From positions 1 through 64,000 of the forward strand of contig NZ_JAGSPI010000011.1 in the NCBI RefSeq assembly GCF_020381325.1: a stretch of DNA of 64,000 nt. The letters run 5' to 3'. Under the pieces are notes generated by a model, which was given only the letters and a program-made list of their open reading frames with translations, did no database searches and had not been told where the DNA came from. Both the position numbers and the translations under genes were made by a program. Shown here one piece after another: positions 37,684 through 46,809 of the stretch; position 1 is the first letter of the stretch, and the number at the start of each line of letters is the position of its first letter. This stretch comes from Providencia vermicola (GTDB lineage Bacteria; Pseudomonadota; Gammaproteobacteria; Enterobacterales; Enterobacteriaceae).

Positions 37684-37720
37684 AGGTGTTGAATGGAGCT
37701 ATCTATTCAACACCTTTTTT
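37684..37720 (+). terminator. Terminator of metNIQ
   Basis: A perfect 11-bp stem AGGTGTTGAAT/ATTCAACACCT with a 10-base loop, followed by a T run (37715-37720), 28 bases after the metQ stop. The convergent pgtA gene ends eight bases further on. Confidence 0.9.
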
Positions 37721-37727
37721 GTTATGA

Positions 37728-38975
37728 CTAAGTTCGGTAATGGTGTTTGTCCAAGCCGTATTTTTTCATGCGCAAATACAATTTTTTTCGTGGCATTTGC
37801 AGGTATTCCGACACGTCATTAATTCGACCTTGATGAATATTAAGTGCTTCTGTAATGATTTGCCGTTCATAATTTTCAATTTTCTGATCTAACGCAGTAG
37901 GCGCAACAGATGCCAGAAGCGGGTTTGCCGTTTCCCCCATCGGCATGATACCAACCGCATAGAGCTCTGCCGCATTTGCTAATTCACCGACATTCCCAGG
38001 CCAATGGCGACGCGTTAATTTTTTAACAAAAGAGTCATCCAGTGCAGGGAAACGTAAATTTAAGCGAGTGCATGCCAACTCAAGGTAATGCTCAAAAAGT
38101 GGAGCGATATCGGCCTTTCTTTGTAATAATGGCAAACAATTAATTTGCGTCATTGAAAAACAATAGTAAAGCTCAGCAATTAATTTTTGCTGTTTAGTGA
38201 GTAAAATTAGTGGCGTTTCTGAAATCCCAATTAAGCGAAATTGCCGATGCTCCTGCTGAAGGTGCTGCGCTAAAAAACGCTGCTGAGCTAATGGCATCAA
38301 TTCAATATTTTTAATCACCAAAGTACCATCTGCGACTTCATTCAACCACGTATCTAACGGTGTTTCTTCCGCATTTAATAACGTTTTAATCACCAAAGGA
38401 GAGCCTCGGTTAGTGCTAATTTGGTGTAGATAACGGGATAAATAAACCCGCCCTGTTCCTAACTCTCCATGTAAAAATACGGCGGCATGGGTCTCTGCTA
38501 GCCCTTGTAATTGCAAATGAATTTGCTGAGCCCACTCACTTTTCCCCACAAAATTGAGTGACAATTGCTTTTGTCCCCAACGCCGTTGAATAACCCGTTG
38601 CTTGCGAGCGGCAAGCGCTTTTTCGACTTCTAATAACAGATATTCTGCGTTGATAGGCTTTTGAATAAAGTCCCACGCACCTAATTTGACAGCTTCAACC
38701 GCCATCGGCACATCACCATGACCAGTGATCAGCAAAACAGGTAAATGTTTATCTTTTTCAAGGAATAAGCTCATTAAGTCAATCCCTGAGCAATTAGGCA
38801 TACAGACATCGCTCAAAACAATACCGCACCAATCCCGATGAATAAGGTCTTTTGCCGCTATTGGATCGTCACAGCTAAATACGCGATAACCCGCCTGTTC
38901 AAGCAGCAGGCAATAAGCTTCAAGTACATCTTTGTCGTCATCTATGAGTAAAATATCATTATTATCATCAAGCAT
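37728..38975 (-). CDS. pgtA: Phosphoglycerate transport response regulator PgtA
   Basis: A 415-residue response regulator of the same length as Salmonella PgtA. The receiver has D12-D13 and phospho-acceptor D56 (LSDVCMP). The central part is an NtrC-like AAA+ fold that has decayed: Walker A is GELGTGR rather than GETGTGK, Walker B is GTLVIKNIE, and there is no GAFTGA loop, so it cannot be expected to drive sigma54 polymerase. A Fis-type helix-turn-helix ends the protein. It should activate pgtP through sigma70 RNA polymerase; candidate operators lie at 42574-42622. It overlaps pgtB by eight bases. Confidence 0.94.
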   Translation of the reverse strand: MLDDNNDILLIDDDKDVLEAYCLLLEQAGYRVFSCDDPIAAKDLIHRDWCGIVLSDVCMPNCSGIDLMSLFLEKDKHLPVLLITGHGDVPMAVEAVKLGAWDFIQKPINAEYLLLEVEKALAARKQRVIQRRWGQKQLSLNFVGKSEWAQQIHLQLQGLAETHAAVFLHGELGTGRVYLSRYLHQISTNRGSPLVIKTLLNAEETPLDTWLNEVADGTLVIKNIELMPLAQQRFLAQHLQQEHRQFRLIGISETPLILLTKQQKLIAELYYCFSMTQINCLPLLQRKADIAPLFEHYLELACTRLNLRFPALDDSFVKKLTRRHWPGNVGELANAAELYAVGIMPMGETANPLLASVAPTALDQKIENYERQIITEALNIHQGRINDVSEYLQMPRKKLYLRMKKYGLDKHHYRT

Positions 38976-40974
38976 GTTCCTGCACCTTCTTAAAACTTAG
39001 AATGACACATCCATGGCGGCTCAGTGTTGAAGCAATTCGCATTTCTCCGCCTAATTGCTGCATAATCGAATAACTAATAGATAACCCCATTCCTAGGCCA
39101 ATTTCTTTGCTGGTCGTAAACGGCTTCATTAATGAGTCAGCCAACGCTAGGGGCCACCCCTCACCGTTATCACTGATATACAACGTTAAATTATCATTCG
39201 ATTCACTGTAATCAATCGAAATCTCTGCATGGTTTGAGCTGGCATCCAATGCATTCACTAACAAGTTCACTAAAACTTGTGAAATACCAATCTCATCCCC
39301 CAGCACCAATGGGATTTTTTCAGGAAGATACAATGCTGCCTCACGGGTTTTACGCTGCAATAATAAAATATCCCACGCGCTTTTTAGGCTTCTAACTAAA
39401 TCAATAGGTTGTAAGACTTCTTGGCTATCTCGTTTACGAGCAAATTGCCGCAATGAACGAATAATCCCGTCCATTCTCGCAATTAATGATTCCGACTTAT
39501 TAAGTGAGGCAATAACACCTTCGTTATCTTCCCGTTGCAGCGCTTTTTTGGCCATATACACATGCATCGATAGCGCATTTAACGGTTGGTTAATTTCATG
39601 TGCCAATGATGTCATGGTCTGCCCAACGACAGCTAATTTTGCGGTTTGGATCAGCTCATCTTGCGTGGTTCTTAAGTTCTGCTCAATGACTTTTCTATCG
39701 CTAATCTCTTGCTCTAGTTGATATTTTTGTTGATTAATTTGATCTAAGGTTCTTTGTAGCAGCATCGCGATACGCCCTAACTCATCTCGCCCTTCAACAG
39801 GAATTTGTGTTGTTAGATCCCCAAGGCTAATTTTTACTACCGCCTGATTCAACAAATTAAAGCGTTTAACAAGTCGTGAGCGAATCACAAAATAATTAAA
39901 TAACACCGCCAGTAATAAAGCTAATGAGGCGGTAATAATAATCACCGTGCCACTAAGTGACATAATGTCCGATAAATGATGATTTAAGGTCTGTAACTGA
40001 GAGTGGCTATTGCCTAATTGCAAGTCAAGCTGGCTGCGAAAACGCCCCAGAATTCGGTCTTTTTCCGTTGTCATCTCTGCTAGCGCAGCTTTCGCACTTT
40101 GGTAATTTTGCAACGCTGAGGGCATTTTACTTTCAGATAAACCAATATCGAGAAGTTCATCGATAGTTTGGTAGAGTGTCACCGTGCTTGGATACTGATT
40201 TAATGCCCCTTCATTCCCTGCAATATTGCTTTTTAAGTAACGTAAGTAGCGGATATAACTATTATTTTCTTCTTGTGTATCTTGCGAGATATTATCTTGC
40301 GTGCTTTTGAGTCGGTTAACCAACACGTTGACTATCTGATCTTCTAAGCGTGCCAAGGTATAAATTAATTGCAGCTCGCTTTGTACACTACGCAACCGAC
40401 TCTGCAAGGCTTTTGCCTGATTTGGTTCTTGCTCAAACTTATCTAATAAAGACCCTTGCTGTAAGCTAATATCTTGCGATAACGATGTCAGTTCCGTATT
40501 AAAGTCATCATGTAGCCAGCTAATACGCGCTGATAACGTATTCACTTTTTCATTGGCTAAAAACAATGTGTAGAGCGCTTTATCAAGTTGAGAAAGTAAA
40601 TCTTGGCTTTCAGAAATGATTTCAGCAATCTGCTGATGGTCACGCCCCGTTAAATTTTGATTGATCCCATCAATTTTACTCAAATGCTCCGTAATTTGAT
40701 TGCGCAGTTGCAGCCGAGTGCCTGTATTGGGGGCTTTTAGAAATTCATTGAGTTCTTCAACTAACGTATTTAATTGCCCATCAATTAAGAATGACGATTG
40801 AATACGTGGAAAATAATCCCCCAATGCATAACGAATTTGTTGGTTTTGCTCGTGCCATGCATACAAGCTTGCACCGCTGACAATTAATGTCATCAACGTC
40901 ACCGCAATAAATGCACTGCGCAAAATTCCGCTTAAACTAAATAAACCTAAATAATGAATAATCCAGCGCTTCAT
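38968..40974 (-). CDS. pgtB: Phosphoglycerate sensor histidine kinase PgtB
   Basis: A 668-residue membrane kinase, the same length as Salmonella PgtB when started at the ATG at 40974, which overlaps the pgtC stop as ATGA. A first helix near residues 13-35, a long helical periplasmic region, a second helix near 335-360, HAMP, a histidine box (LAHEINQPLNALSMH), N box (LVNLLVNALDAS) and G boxes (DNGEGW, GLGMGLSIS) follow in order. It receives a phosphoglycerate signal, apparently with PgtC, and phosphorylates PgtA. Confidence 0.94.
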   Translation of the reverse strand: MKRWIIHYLGLFSLSGILRSAFIAVTLMTLIVSGASLYAWHEQNQQIRYALGDYFPRIQSSFLIDGQLNTLVEELNEFLKAPNTGTRLQLRNQITEHLSKIDGINQNLTGRDHQQIAEIISESQDLLSQLDKALYTLFLANEKVNTLSARISWLHDDFNTELTSLSQDISLQQGSLLDKFEQEPNQAKALQSRLRSVQSELQLIYTLARLEDQIVNVLVNRLKSTQDNISQDTQEENNSYIRYLRYLKSNIAGNEGALNQYPSTVTLYQTIDELLDIGLSESKMPSALQNYQSAKAALAEMTTEKDRILGRFRSQLDLQLGNSHSQLQTLNHHLSDIMSLSGTVIIITASLALLLAVLFNYFVIRSRLVKRFNLLNQAVVKISLGDLTTQIPVEGRDELGRIAMLLQRTLDQINQQKYQLEQEISDRKVIEQNLRTTQDELIQTAKLAVVGQTMTSLAHEINQPLNALSMHVYMAKKALQREDNEGVIASLNKSESLIARMDGIIRSLRQFARKRDSQEVLQPIDLVRSLKSAWDILLLQRKTREAALYLPEKIPLVLGDEIGISQVLVNLLVNALDASSNHAEISIDYSESNDNLTLYISDNGEGWPLALADSLMKPFTTSKEIGLGMGLSISYSIMQQLGGEMRIASTLSRHGCVILSFKKVQEHA

Positions 40975-42239
40975 TTGACCGTTTCCAGATAAGCAATGGC
41001 ACGGCGTTGTTGCTCCTGAAAGAAGCGCTGCCAACGCATATATTCGACTTCAGCTTTGCCACTATCCTCGAAGCGTGAATAATATTCAGGATCACGGCTT
41101 TCCGCCTCAGTGACTGGCACTGCGGTCAGTAACGCACGTGCTTCAGGTAACGGCTTTTTCAATTGGGATTCAGCCATATAAACCGCTCGCCATGCATCTT
41201 TAGACTCCATCAAACGGTAAGTGATCGCATAATCAAATAATTGCTGAACGAGACGTTGGCGCTTTAACACTAAATGTTCATCTAATAACTTGGGTTGATT
41301 TAGTAACTGGCTTTGCTGCACTTTACGTGGGTCGCTATCAGGCAATGGCGTTACTGGGTATTTTCCTGTATTACTATCTGCCAATATTTTTTGCCCCTGT
41401 TCACTCAACAAAAAGTTGATAAATTGCAGAGCTTTTTCTTGATGCAAACTGTAGCGAGTAATCGCGATAAAAGTGGGAAGTGTCGCTGAGTCAGGTAAAT
41501 AATGAAACTCAAGGTCAGGCTCCCCGAGCAGTAAGTTAGCATAGTTATCGATAATAGGCGCCGCTCCCCCTAACCCCGTTTTAATTTTATCTGCAACGCC
41601 AAAACTGCGTGATGATACTGTCGCTAAATTCCCTGATACATTGAGTAAAATTCGCCACCCTTCATCCCATCCCCGCTGTTGTAACAGCGATTCAATCATT
41701 AGGTGGTAAGTATCTGAGCGCGATGGGCTACTGATCAATAACATGCCTTGATAACGGCTATCGGTTAGCTCGTTCCATGTTTTCGGGATCGGTAACTGGT
41801 TTTCTGCCATCCAGTGGCGGTTAGCAAAAATACCATAGCCAGAAAATGCGACAGCAGCCACGGTGCCTTTTAATGATGCAGGGACTAGGCTCTGTGAAAT
41901 ATTTGGAGGATCTTGCAACGTCGCTAGACGGTCATGTTGTTGTAAATGTTGCATTAACATTGGGGAAGAGGTCAAAACTAAATCCACATTTTCCATTACC
42001 TGTGTATCAAGTAGACGTTCTAAAGAGGCACTTGTTCGGTTAATGGTGCGAATGGGTATTGCATCTGGCAAGGCATTCCAACTCTCCATAATATGGATAG
42101 TGGCTTCAGGAGAGAGCGTTGTTGCAATCACCAGTTCGTCATTTTGCAGGGCAGCCAAACGACTAGGAAAGGCTAACCCTATGATAGGTATTAGCAATAT
42201 TAAAAATACTATCTTAAGTCGAATTGTATTTTTCTGCAT
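40971..42239 (-). CDS. pgtC: Phosphoglycerate transport accessory sensor PgtC
   Basis: A 422-residue periplasmic protein with an N-terminal signal (about residues 1-29) and a type II substrate-binding-protein fold (LVIATTLSPEATIHIMESW, then ALQFINFLLSEQGQKILADS). It has no ABC partner genes; with PgtB and PgtA it forms a three-component system, where it probably binds external phosphoglycerate and signals to the PgtB sensor domain. It is first of the pgtCBA operon and divergent from pgtP across 493 bases. Confidence 0.92.
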   Translation of the reverse strand: MQKNTIRLKIVFLILLIPIIGLAFPSRLAALQNDELVIATTLSPEATIHIMESWNALPDAIPIRTINRTSASLERLLDTQVMENVDLVLTSSPMLMQHLQQHDRLATLQDPPNISQSLVPASLKGTVAAVAFSGYGIFANRHWMAENQLPIPKTWNELTDSRYQGMLLISSPSRSDTYHLMIESLLQQRGWDEGWRILLNVSGNLATVSSRSFGVADKIKTGLGGAAPIIDNYANLLLGEPDLEFHYLPDSATLPTFIAITRYSLHQEKALQFINFLLSEQGQKILADSNTGKYPVTPLPDSDPRKVQQSQLLNQPKLLDEHLVLKRQRLVQQLFDYAITYRLMESKDAWRAVYMAESQLKKPLPEARALLTAVPVTEAESRDPEYYSRFEDSGKAEVEYMRWQRFFQEQQRRAIAYLETVK

Positions 42240-42266
42240 ACGATGATCCTAAGCCCTGTGAGCAGA

Positions 42267-42282
42267 TGTGATTTACATCAAG
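42267..42282. promoter_or_regulatory. CRP- or FNR-like site before pgtC
   Basis: The plus strand reads TGTGATTTACATCAAG, a CRP-like half-perfect palindrome; the minus strand contains TTGATGTAAATCAC, nine of ten FNR consensus positions. It lies only 28-43 bases upstream of the pgtC start, so class II activation would put the start of transcription inside the gene. Repression or activation of a leftward alternative start is possible. Confidence 0.35.
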
Positions 42283-42573
42283 AAAGTAACAATCTTTTTA
42301 TTTTAGCGAAAAAGGTGTTTGAGGCATTTTTCACCCTTTTATCTTTATTTTTTATTTCTTTGAAATAACTAAAAAAAATCAAATATCATTTTTGCGAATT
42401 ATTGGGATGCTTAAATATCCTGAAATACGACTGAAAGAGGAATAGAAACCAATAATTAAATAAAACAATAGTGATAAGTTTATCGCGTTTTCTTTCATTG
42501 TTCCTCTATTTAAGCCATTAATGTAACCGCCAACACATTCTGAATAAAAATAAAATGAGCGAGTTATATCCCT

Positions 42574-42622
42574 GGGTCAAAATGACTCTTACTTTTCTAA
42601 AATTGAGTCAAAATTGACTCAA
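42574..42622. promoter_or_regulatory. Candidate PgtA operators upstream of pgtP
   Basis: TTGAGTCA-AAAT-TGACTCAA (42603-42622) is a perfect inverted repeat, and GGGTCA-AAA-TGACTC (42574-42588) is a second, weaker copy about three helical turns upstream. They are the only strong symmetry in the 493-base pgtC-pgtP space and lie 110-160 bases before pgtP. TTGACT at 42614-42619 could serve as a -35 element. Assignment to PgtA is inference from position. Confidence 0.6.
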
Positions 42623-42732
42623 ATACATGATATTGAGATATTTTTTAAAGAAGAACATGATGAACGGGTCAACAATAAAAAACGACAAAAATTCAAAAAA
42701 TATTTTTTAAAATTATTTACACAGGTGAATTT

Positions 42733-44112
42733 ATGCTGTCATTTTTAAAACCCGCTACGGCAAAAAATAGTGTTGCATCCAAAGATATTTCTGCAACCTA
42801 TAAACGTTATCGTGTTCAAGCACTACTCAGTGTATTTCTTGGTTATTTAGCTTATTATATTGTTCGTAATAATTTCACTCTCTCTACGCCCTATTTAAAA
42901 GAAAATTTAGATTTAACCACCACGCAAATTGGTATGTTAAGTAGCTGCATGTTAATTGCATATGGTATTAGTAAAGGTGTTATGAGCAGCTTAGCCGATA
43001 AAGCGAGTCCAAAAGCCTTTATGGCGTTTGGATTGATCCTCTGTGCTATCGTTAACTTTGGTATGGGTTTCAGTAACGCTTTTTGGTTATTTGTGGGCTT
43101 TGTTATTCTTAATGGTTTATTTCAAGGAATGGGGGTAGGGCCTTCATTTATTACCATTGCTAATTGGTTCCCACGTAAAGAACGAGGTCGAATCGGCGCG
43201 TTTTGGAATATTTCCCATAATGTCGGGGGCGGTATCGTCGCACCTATTGTGGGTGCCGCTTTTGCAGTACTCGGTACTGAACATTGGCAAAGTGCCAGTT
43301 ATATGGTGCCTGCAGTTATCGCTATCTTATTTGCGGCTGTGGTCTTAATTTTAGGTAAAGGCACGCCTGTTCAAGAAGGTTTACCTGCCCTTGATAAAAT
43401 GATGCCTGAAGAACAAGTCCTCCTCACCACCGAGCAGAAAGACAAATCACCAGAAAATATGAGTGCCTTCCAAATTTTCTGTACTTATGTGCTGAAAAAT
43501 AAAAATGCATGGTATATCTCGTTCGTGGATGTGTTCGTTTACATGGTGCGCTTTGGGGTGATCAGCTGGTTACCAATTTACTTACTCACAGAGAAAAACT
43601 TCTCTAAAGACCAAATGAGTGTGGCTTTCTTATTCTTCGAGTGGGCAGCAATTCCTTCCACATTATTGGCAGGTTGGTTAACAGATAAACTGTTTAAAGG
43701 CCGCAGAATGCCATTAGCTATTATGTGCATGATATTGATTTTCTTCTGCTTAATTGGTTACTGGCAGAGCCAATCCCTTGCACTCGTGACTTTCTTTGCC
43801 GCGGTTGTTGGTTGCTTGATCTACGTGCCTCAATTCTTAGCCTCTGTACAAACAATGGAAATTGTACCAAGTTTCGCCGTCGGTTCAGCGGTGGGTTTAC
43901 GCGGCTTTCTAAGCTACATTTTAGGCGCAACGTTAGGAACAAGTTTGTTCGGTTTCATTGTTGACCGCATGGGCTGGCACGCAGGTTTCTATCTACTTTT
44001 AGGTGGTATTGTTTGCTGCATCATCTTCTGTATTCTGTCTCATTTAGGGGCTCTAGAATTAGAACGTAATCGCCAAGAAGCGTCAAAACCTGTTCAGTTA
44101 GCGAATGCATAA
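42733..44112 (+). CDS. pgtP: Phosphoglycerate transporter PgtP
   Basis: A 459-residue MFS protein of the organophosphate:phosphate antiporter family (relatives UhpT, GlpT), close in length to Salmonella PgtP. About 12 helices are visible, with the OPA signature region FLGYLAYYIVRNNFTLSTPYL and the GMGVGPSFITIANWF block. It imports 2- and 3-phosphoglycerate and phosphoenolpyruvate in exchange for phosphate. It is divergent from pgtCBA, whose products should induce it. Confidence 0.94.
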   Translation: MLSFLKPATAKNSVASKDISATYKRYRVQALLSVFLGYLAYYIVRNNFTLSTPYLKENLDLTTTQIGMLSSCMLIAYGISKGVMSSLADKASPKAFMAFGLILCAIVNFGMGFSNAFWLFVGFVILNGLFQGMGVGPSFITIANWFPRKERGRIGAFWNISHNVGGGIVAPIVGAAFAVLGTEHWQSASYMVPAVIAILFAAVVLILGKGTPVQEGLPALDKMMPEEQVLLTTEQKDKSPENMSAFQIFCTYVLKNKNAWYISFVDVFVYMVRFGVISWLPIYLLTEKNFSKDQMSVAFLFFEWAAIPSTLLAGWLTDKLFKGRRMPLAIMCMILIFFCLIGYWQSQSLALVTFFAAVVGCLIYVPQFLASVQTMEIVPSFAVGSAVGLRGFLSYILGATLGTSLFGFIVDRMGWHAGFYLLLGGIVCCIIFCILSHLGALELERNRQEASKPVQLANA

Positions 44113-44122
44113 ACCTCAAGCT

Positions 44123-44159
44123 ATTCATCGTGTGCAATAAATAAAAGCACACGATGAAT
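44123..44159. terminator. Long hairpin between pgtP and olsF
   Basis: A perfect 13-bp stem (ATTCATCGTGTGC/GCACACGATGAAT) with an 11-base A-rich loop, placed between the convergent stops at 44112 and 44170. No T run flanks it on either side, so it may terminate weakly, with Rho, or protect the mRNA ends. Confidence 0.55.
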
Positions 44160-44169
44160 ATATGAAAAG

Positions 44170-45873
44170 TTATAAGTGCACCCCAACATATCGCTGATAA
44201 CGTGTTGGCTTTAGCTTGGTTAAATCCACCAACACCAAACCATCAATACAATCATTGAATGATGGGTCTGTACCAAAATCCATAAATTGCACGCCACCAG
44301 GCTCACACAGCTCAGTGTACTGCTTATAAAGTGTCGGAATAGAACACCCGATGTTATTTAATAAGCTTTTGAGTTTCACCAAGTCTTCTTGGTAATTATC
44401 ACCGGCGAATTGCGCCAACACCTGCGGTAAAGAGGCTGGATAGGGCTTGTGAGATTGCGCCATTGACTGTTCAGCAGAAAAATATAAGCGGTAAAACGTG
44501 ATCAATAAATCACGCGCCGCAATCGGCATCGCTCCCGAAATAGAGACAGGGCCAAATAGATAACGGTATTGGGGGTATTTGGCTAAATAAGCCCCAATGC
44601 CTAACCATAAATAATCCAACCCACGTTTTCCCCAATATTTAGGCTGAATAAAACTACGCCCTAGTTCAATACCTTGAGCAAGAATGGGAAACATGCCTTC
44701 ATCATAGTGGAATAAGCTAGAGCTGTAGATCCCTGCTAACCCTTTGGCTTCAATTTGCTTTTCAGTGGGGATAAAACGATAAGCGCCAACGATATCGAGC
44801 TCATCGTCATCCCATAACACCAAGTGATAATAATCATCATCGTAGCTATCTAAATCACGGCGCTTGCCTGAACCTTCCCCTACTGCACGAAACGAAATTT
44901 CACGAAGTCGCCCTAATTCACGCAATATGGGCGAACGAACCTCTTGATGGCGCTGATAAAGGTAAATCGCTTTGCCATCTGGCGATGTCCCCAAACGCTC
45001 ACAAGCCGCCAAGGCTTTTTTTAGCTCAAGTCGGTCTTCAGGTAACGCAATTGCCGCTTCGCTGCAAAACAGCCCTTCTTTCTCTTTTCCTAATAAATAG
45101 ACATGGCGGCGAAAGCGTTCAGCCAATTCGTGGGCTTTCGTGTGGCCATCATACCAATGACTAAAAGGAATACGCCCTCCAACACGAATCTTGAGTTTTT
45201 TACCCCGTTGTTGAAACATTTCCCTGACTAACATCAGCGTGGACAACGGCTTGTAAAGCAATGAAGCCAAATAAAACAAATGGCTATTTCGCCCCTGAAT
45301 ATGCATTGGCACAATCGCAGCGCGCGCTTTCGCGGCTAAGCGTAAAAAACCCGTGCGCCAGTGATTATCGCGAATACCTTTACTACTGAGCCGTGAAACC
45401 TCTCCCGCTGGGAATACAATTAGCGCCCCGCGGTTATCCAAGTGCTGCTGCATCGCTTCCACTTGCTGGCGATTAGTGCGGTTGCTGATATTATCAACGG
45501 CAATAAATAGACTTTTTAATGGCTCAATATAATTAAGCAACTGGTTTGCAACGATTTTCACATCAGGGCGCACCGTTGCGACGGTTCTTAATAGCGCTAA
45601 CCCATCCAATGAACCTATTGGATGGTTTGCCACTAAAACAACAGGGCCTTCTGCGGGGATATTCTCCAAGTCACCCTCTGTTAATTCACAGCGAATATTG
45701 AAATGCTCAATGACTTGTTCAATAAGATCCAACCCTTTCAAATGGGGGTAATCTTGGGCAAATTGACTAAATTCTTTTTCGAAAAGTAGGCGTTTTAATA
45801 CACTGCGTTTCCATGCAGGCGGGGCTTGATGTGGGTATATATCGTGGAGCAAAGCATCGACACTAAACATCAT
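44170..45873 (-). CDS. olsF: Bifunctional ornithine-lipid acyltransferase (OlsF-like)
   Basis: A 567-residue two-domain protein. The N-terminal half is a PlsC-like acyltransferase (NHPIGSLDG with H84 and D90; FPAGEVSR at 154-161; VPMHIQG). The C-terminal half, from about residue 290, is an OlsB-like GNAT N-acyltransferase (FRAVGEG; DYYHLVLWDDD; ELGRSFIQPKYWGKRGLDYL). This order matches OlsF, described in Serratia, which makes ornithine lipid alone: the C-terminal domain N-acylates ornithine and the N-terminal domain adds the second acyl chain. I start at the ATG at 45873, five bases after GGAG; 45870 is equally possible. It is a single gene. Annotation as a putative hemolysin is the likely alternative label. 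Confidence 0.82.
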   Translation of the reverse strand: MMFSVDALLHDIYPHQAPPAWKRSVLKRLLFEKEFSQFAQDYPHLKGLDLIEQVIEHFNIRCELTEGDLENIPAEGPVVLVANHPIGSLDGLALLRTVATVRPDVKIVANQLLNYIEPLKSLFIAVDNISNRTNRQQVEAMQQHLDNRGALIVFPAGEVSRLSSKGIRDNHWRTGFLRLAAKARAAIVPMHIQGRNSHLFYLASLLYKPLSTLMLVREMFQQRGKKLKIRVGGRIPFSHWYDGHTKAHELAERFRRHVYLLGKEKEGLFCSEAAIALPEDRLELKKALAACERLGTSPDGKAIYLYQRHQEVRSPILRELGRLREISFRAVGEGSGKRRDLDSYDDDYYHLVLWDDDELDIVGAYRFIPTEKQIEAKGLAGIYSSSLFHYDEGMFPILAQGIELGRSFIQPKYWGKRGLDYLWLGIGAYLAKYPQYRYLFGPVSISGAMPIAARDLLITFYRLYFSAEQSMAQSHKPYPASLPQVLAQFAGDNYQEDLVKLKSLLNNIGCSIPTLYKQYTELCEPGGVQFMDFGTDPSFNDCIDGLVLVDLTKLKPTRYQRYVGVHL

Positions 45874-45968
45874 GTTATCTCCATCCAAGCTGAGTTACTG
45901 CGAACTTAAGTCAGATGCATGACAACATGATGGTAGTTTTATGACAAAATGATGAAACAATGAACAGA

Positions 45969-46700
45969 CTAAGCCTGCTGCCGAGTTGCTGCTAAAACAA
46001 TCTCACGGATACACACCGATTGTGGCTGTTGGTAAGCAAAACGAATGGTATTGGCAACATCCTCTGCTGACAACACAAGTCCCCCCATCTCTTTTTTCCA
46101 CTCTTGATAACCTGATTTAATCCCTTCATCTGTGGTATGGCTAAGTAACGCCGTTTCAACCGCCCCTGGAGCAATAGTGATCACACGAACACCATGTGGG
46201 GCAAGCTCTTCGCGTAAATTTTCAGAAATACCGTGCACAGCAAATTTGGTTCCCACATACGCCACATGATTTGGAAAGGTTTTTCGTCCTGCGACTGAAC
46301 TAATATTAATGATGGTGCCTCTTTTACGCGCGACCATGCCATCAACAACGGCATGAATGCCATTCAACACGCCTTTAATATTCACATCCACCATGGTATC
46401 CCATTGGTTAGGGTCTTGATTAGTCATATCACCTAAAAGCATAACACCTGCGTTATTGACTAAGCCATCAACAGGGCCAAACTGCACCTCTGCTTCTTTA
46501 ACGGCATTCAAAAATGCGGTTCTATCCGTAACATCTATAGTTTTACATAACGTATTAGGTAAATTTAATGCCAACATTGGCTCAATACGGCGTGCCAGTA
46601 ATAAAAGTGCATAACCTTCATTGGATAACATTTTTGCCGTCGCAAGGCCAATACCTGAGCTCGCGCCAGTAATCACCACTAATGATTTTACGTTTTGCAT
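45969..46700 (-). CDS. Short-chain dehydrogenase (YdfG-like SDR)
   Basis: A 243-residue classical SDR with the TGASSGIG cofactor motif, NNAG and the catalytic serine and YVGTK. Specificity is unknown; the family includes 3-hydroxy-acid and clavaldehyde-type dehydrogenases. I start at the ATG at 46700, six bases after GGGA; an ATG at 46712 has no ribosome site. It is divergent from a LysR gene 109 bases away, which probably controls it. Confidence 0.85.
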   Translation of the reverse strand: MQNVKSLVVITGASSGIGLATAKMLSNEGYALLLLARRIEPMLALNLPNTLCKTIDVTDRTAFLNAVKEAEVQFGPVDGLVNNAGVMLLGDMTNQDPNQWDTMVDVNIKGVLNGIHAVVDGMVARKRGTIINISSVAGRKTFPNHVAYVGTKFAVHGISENLREELAPHGVRVITIAPGAVETALLSHTTDEGIKSGYQEWKKEMGGLVLSAEDVANTIRFAYQQPQSVCIREIVLAATRQQA

Positions 46701-46809
46701 ATTGCGTCCCATATAAATTTAATTGATACCTAAAACCATGAGCAGACTATATTTCATCCGAAAGTTACATTAAAATGGTTTATTCTTCTCGCAGACATCA
46801 AAAAAACCT

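Noticed and set aside
37728-38975. PgtA as a sigma54-dependent activator, implying a sigma54 promoter at pgtP
   Set aside because: Walker motifs are degenerate and GAFTGA is absent; no GG-N10-GC element is present before pgtP.
42267-42282. Firm FNR or CRP activation site for pgtCBA
   Set aside because: Only 28-43 bases from the pgtC start codon, too close for the usual activator position; kept only as a low-confidence site.
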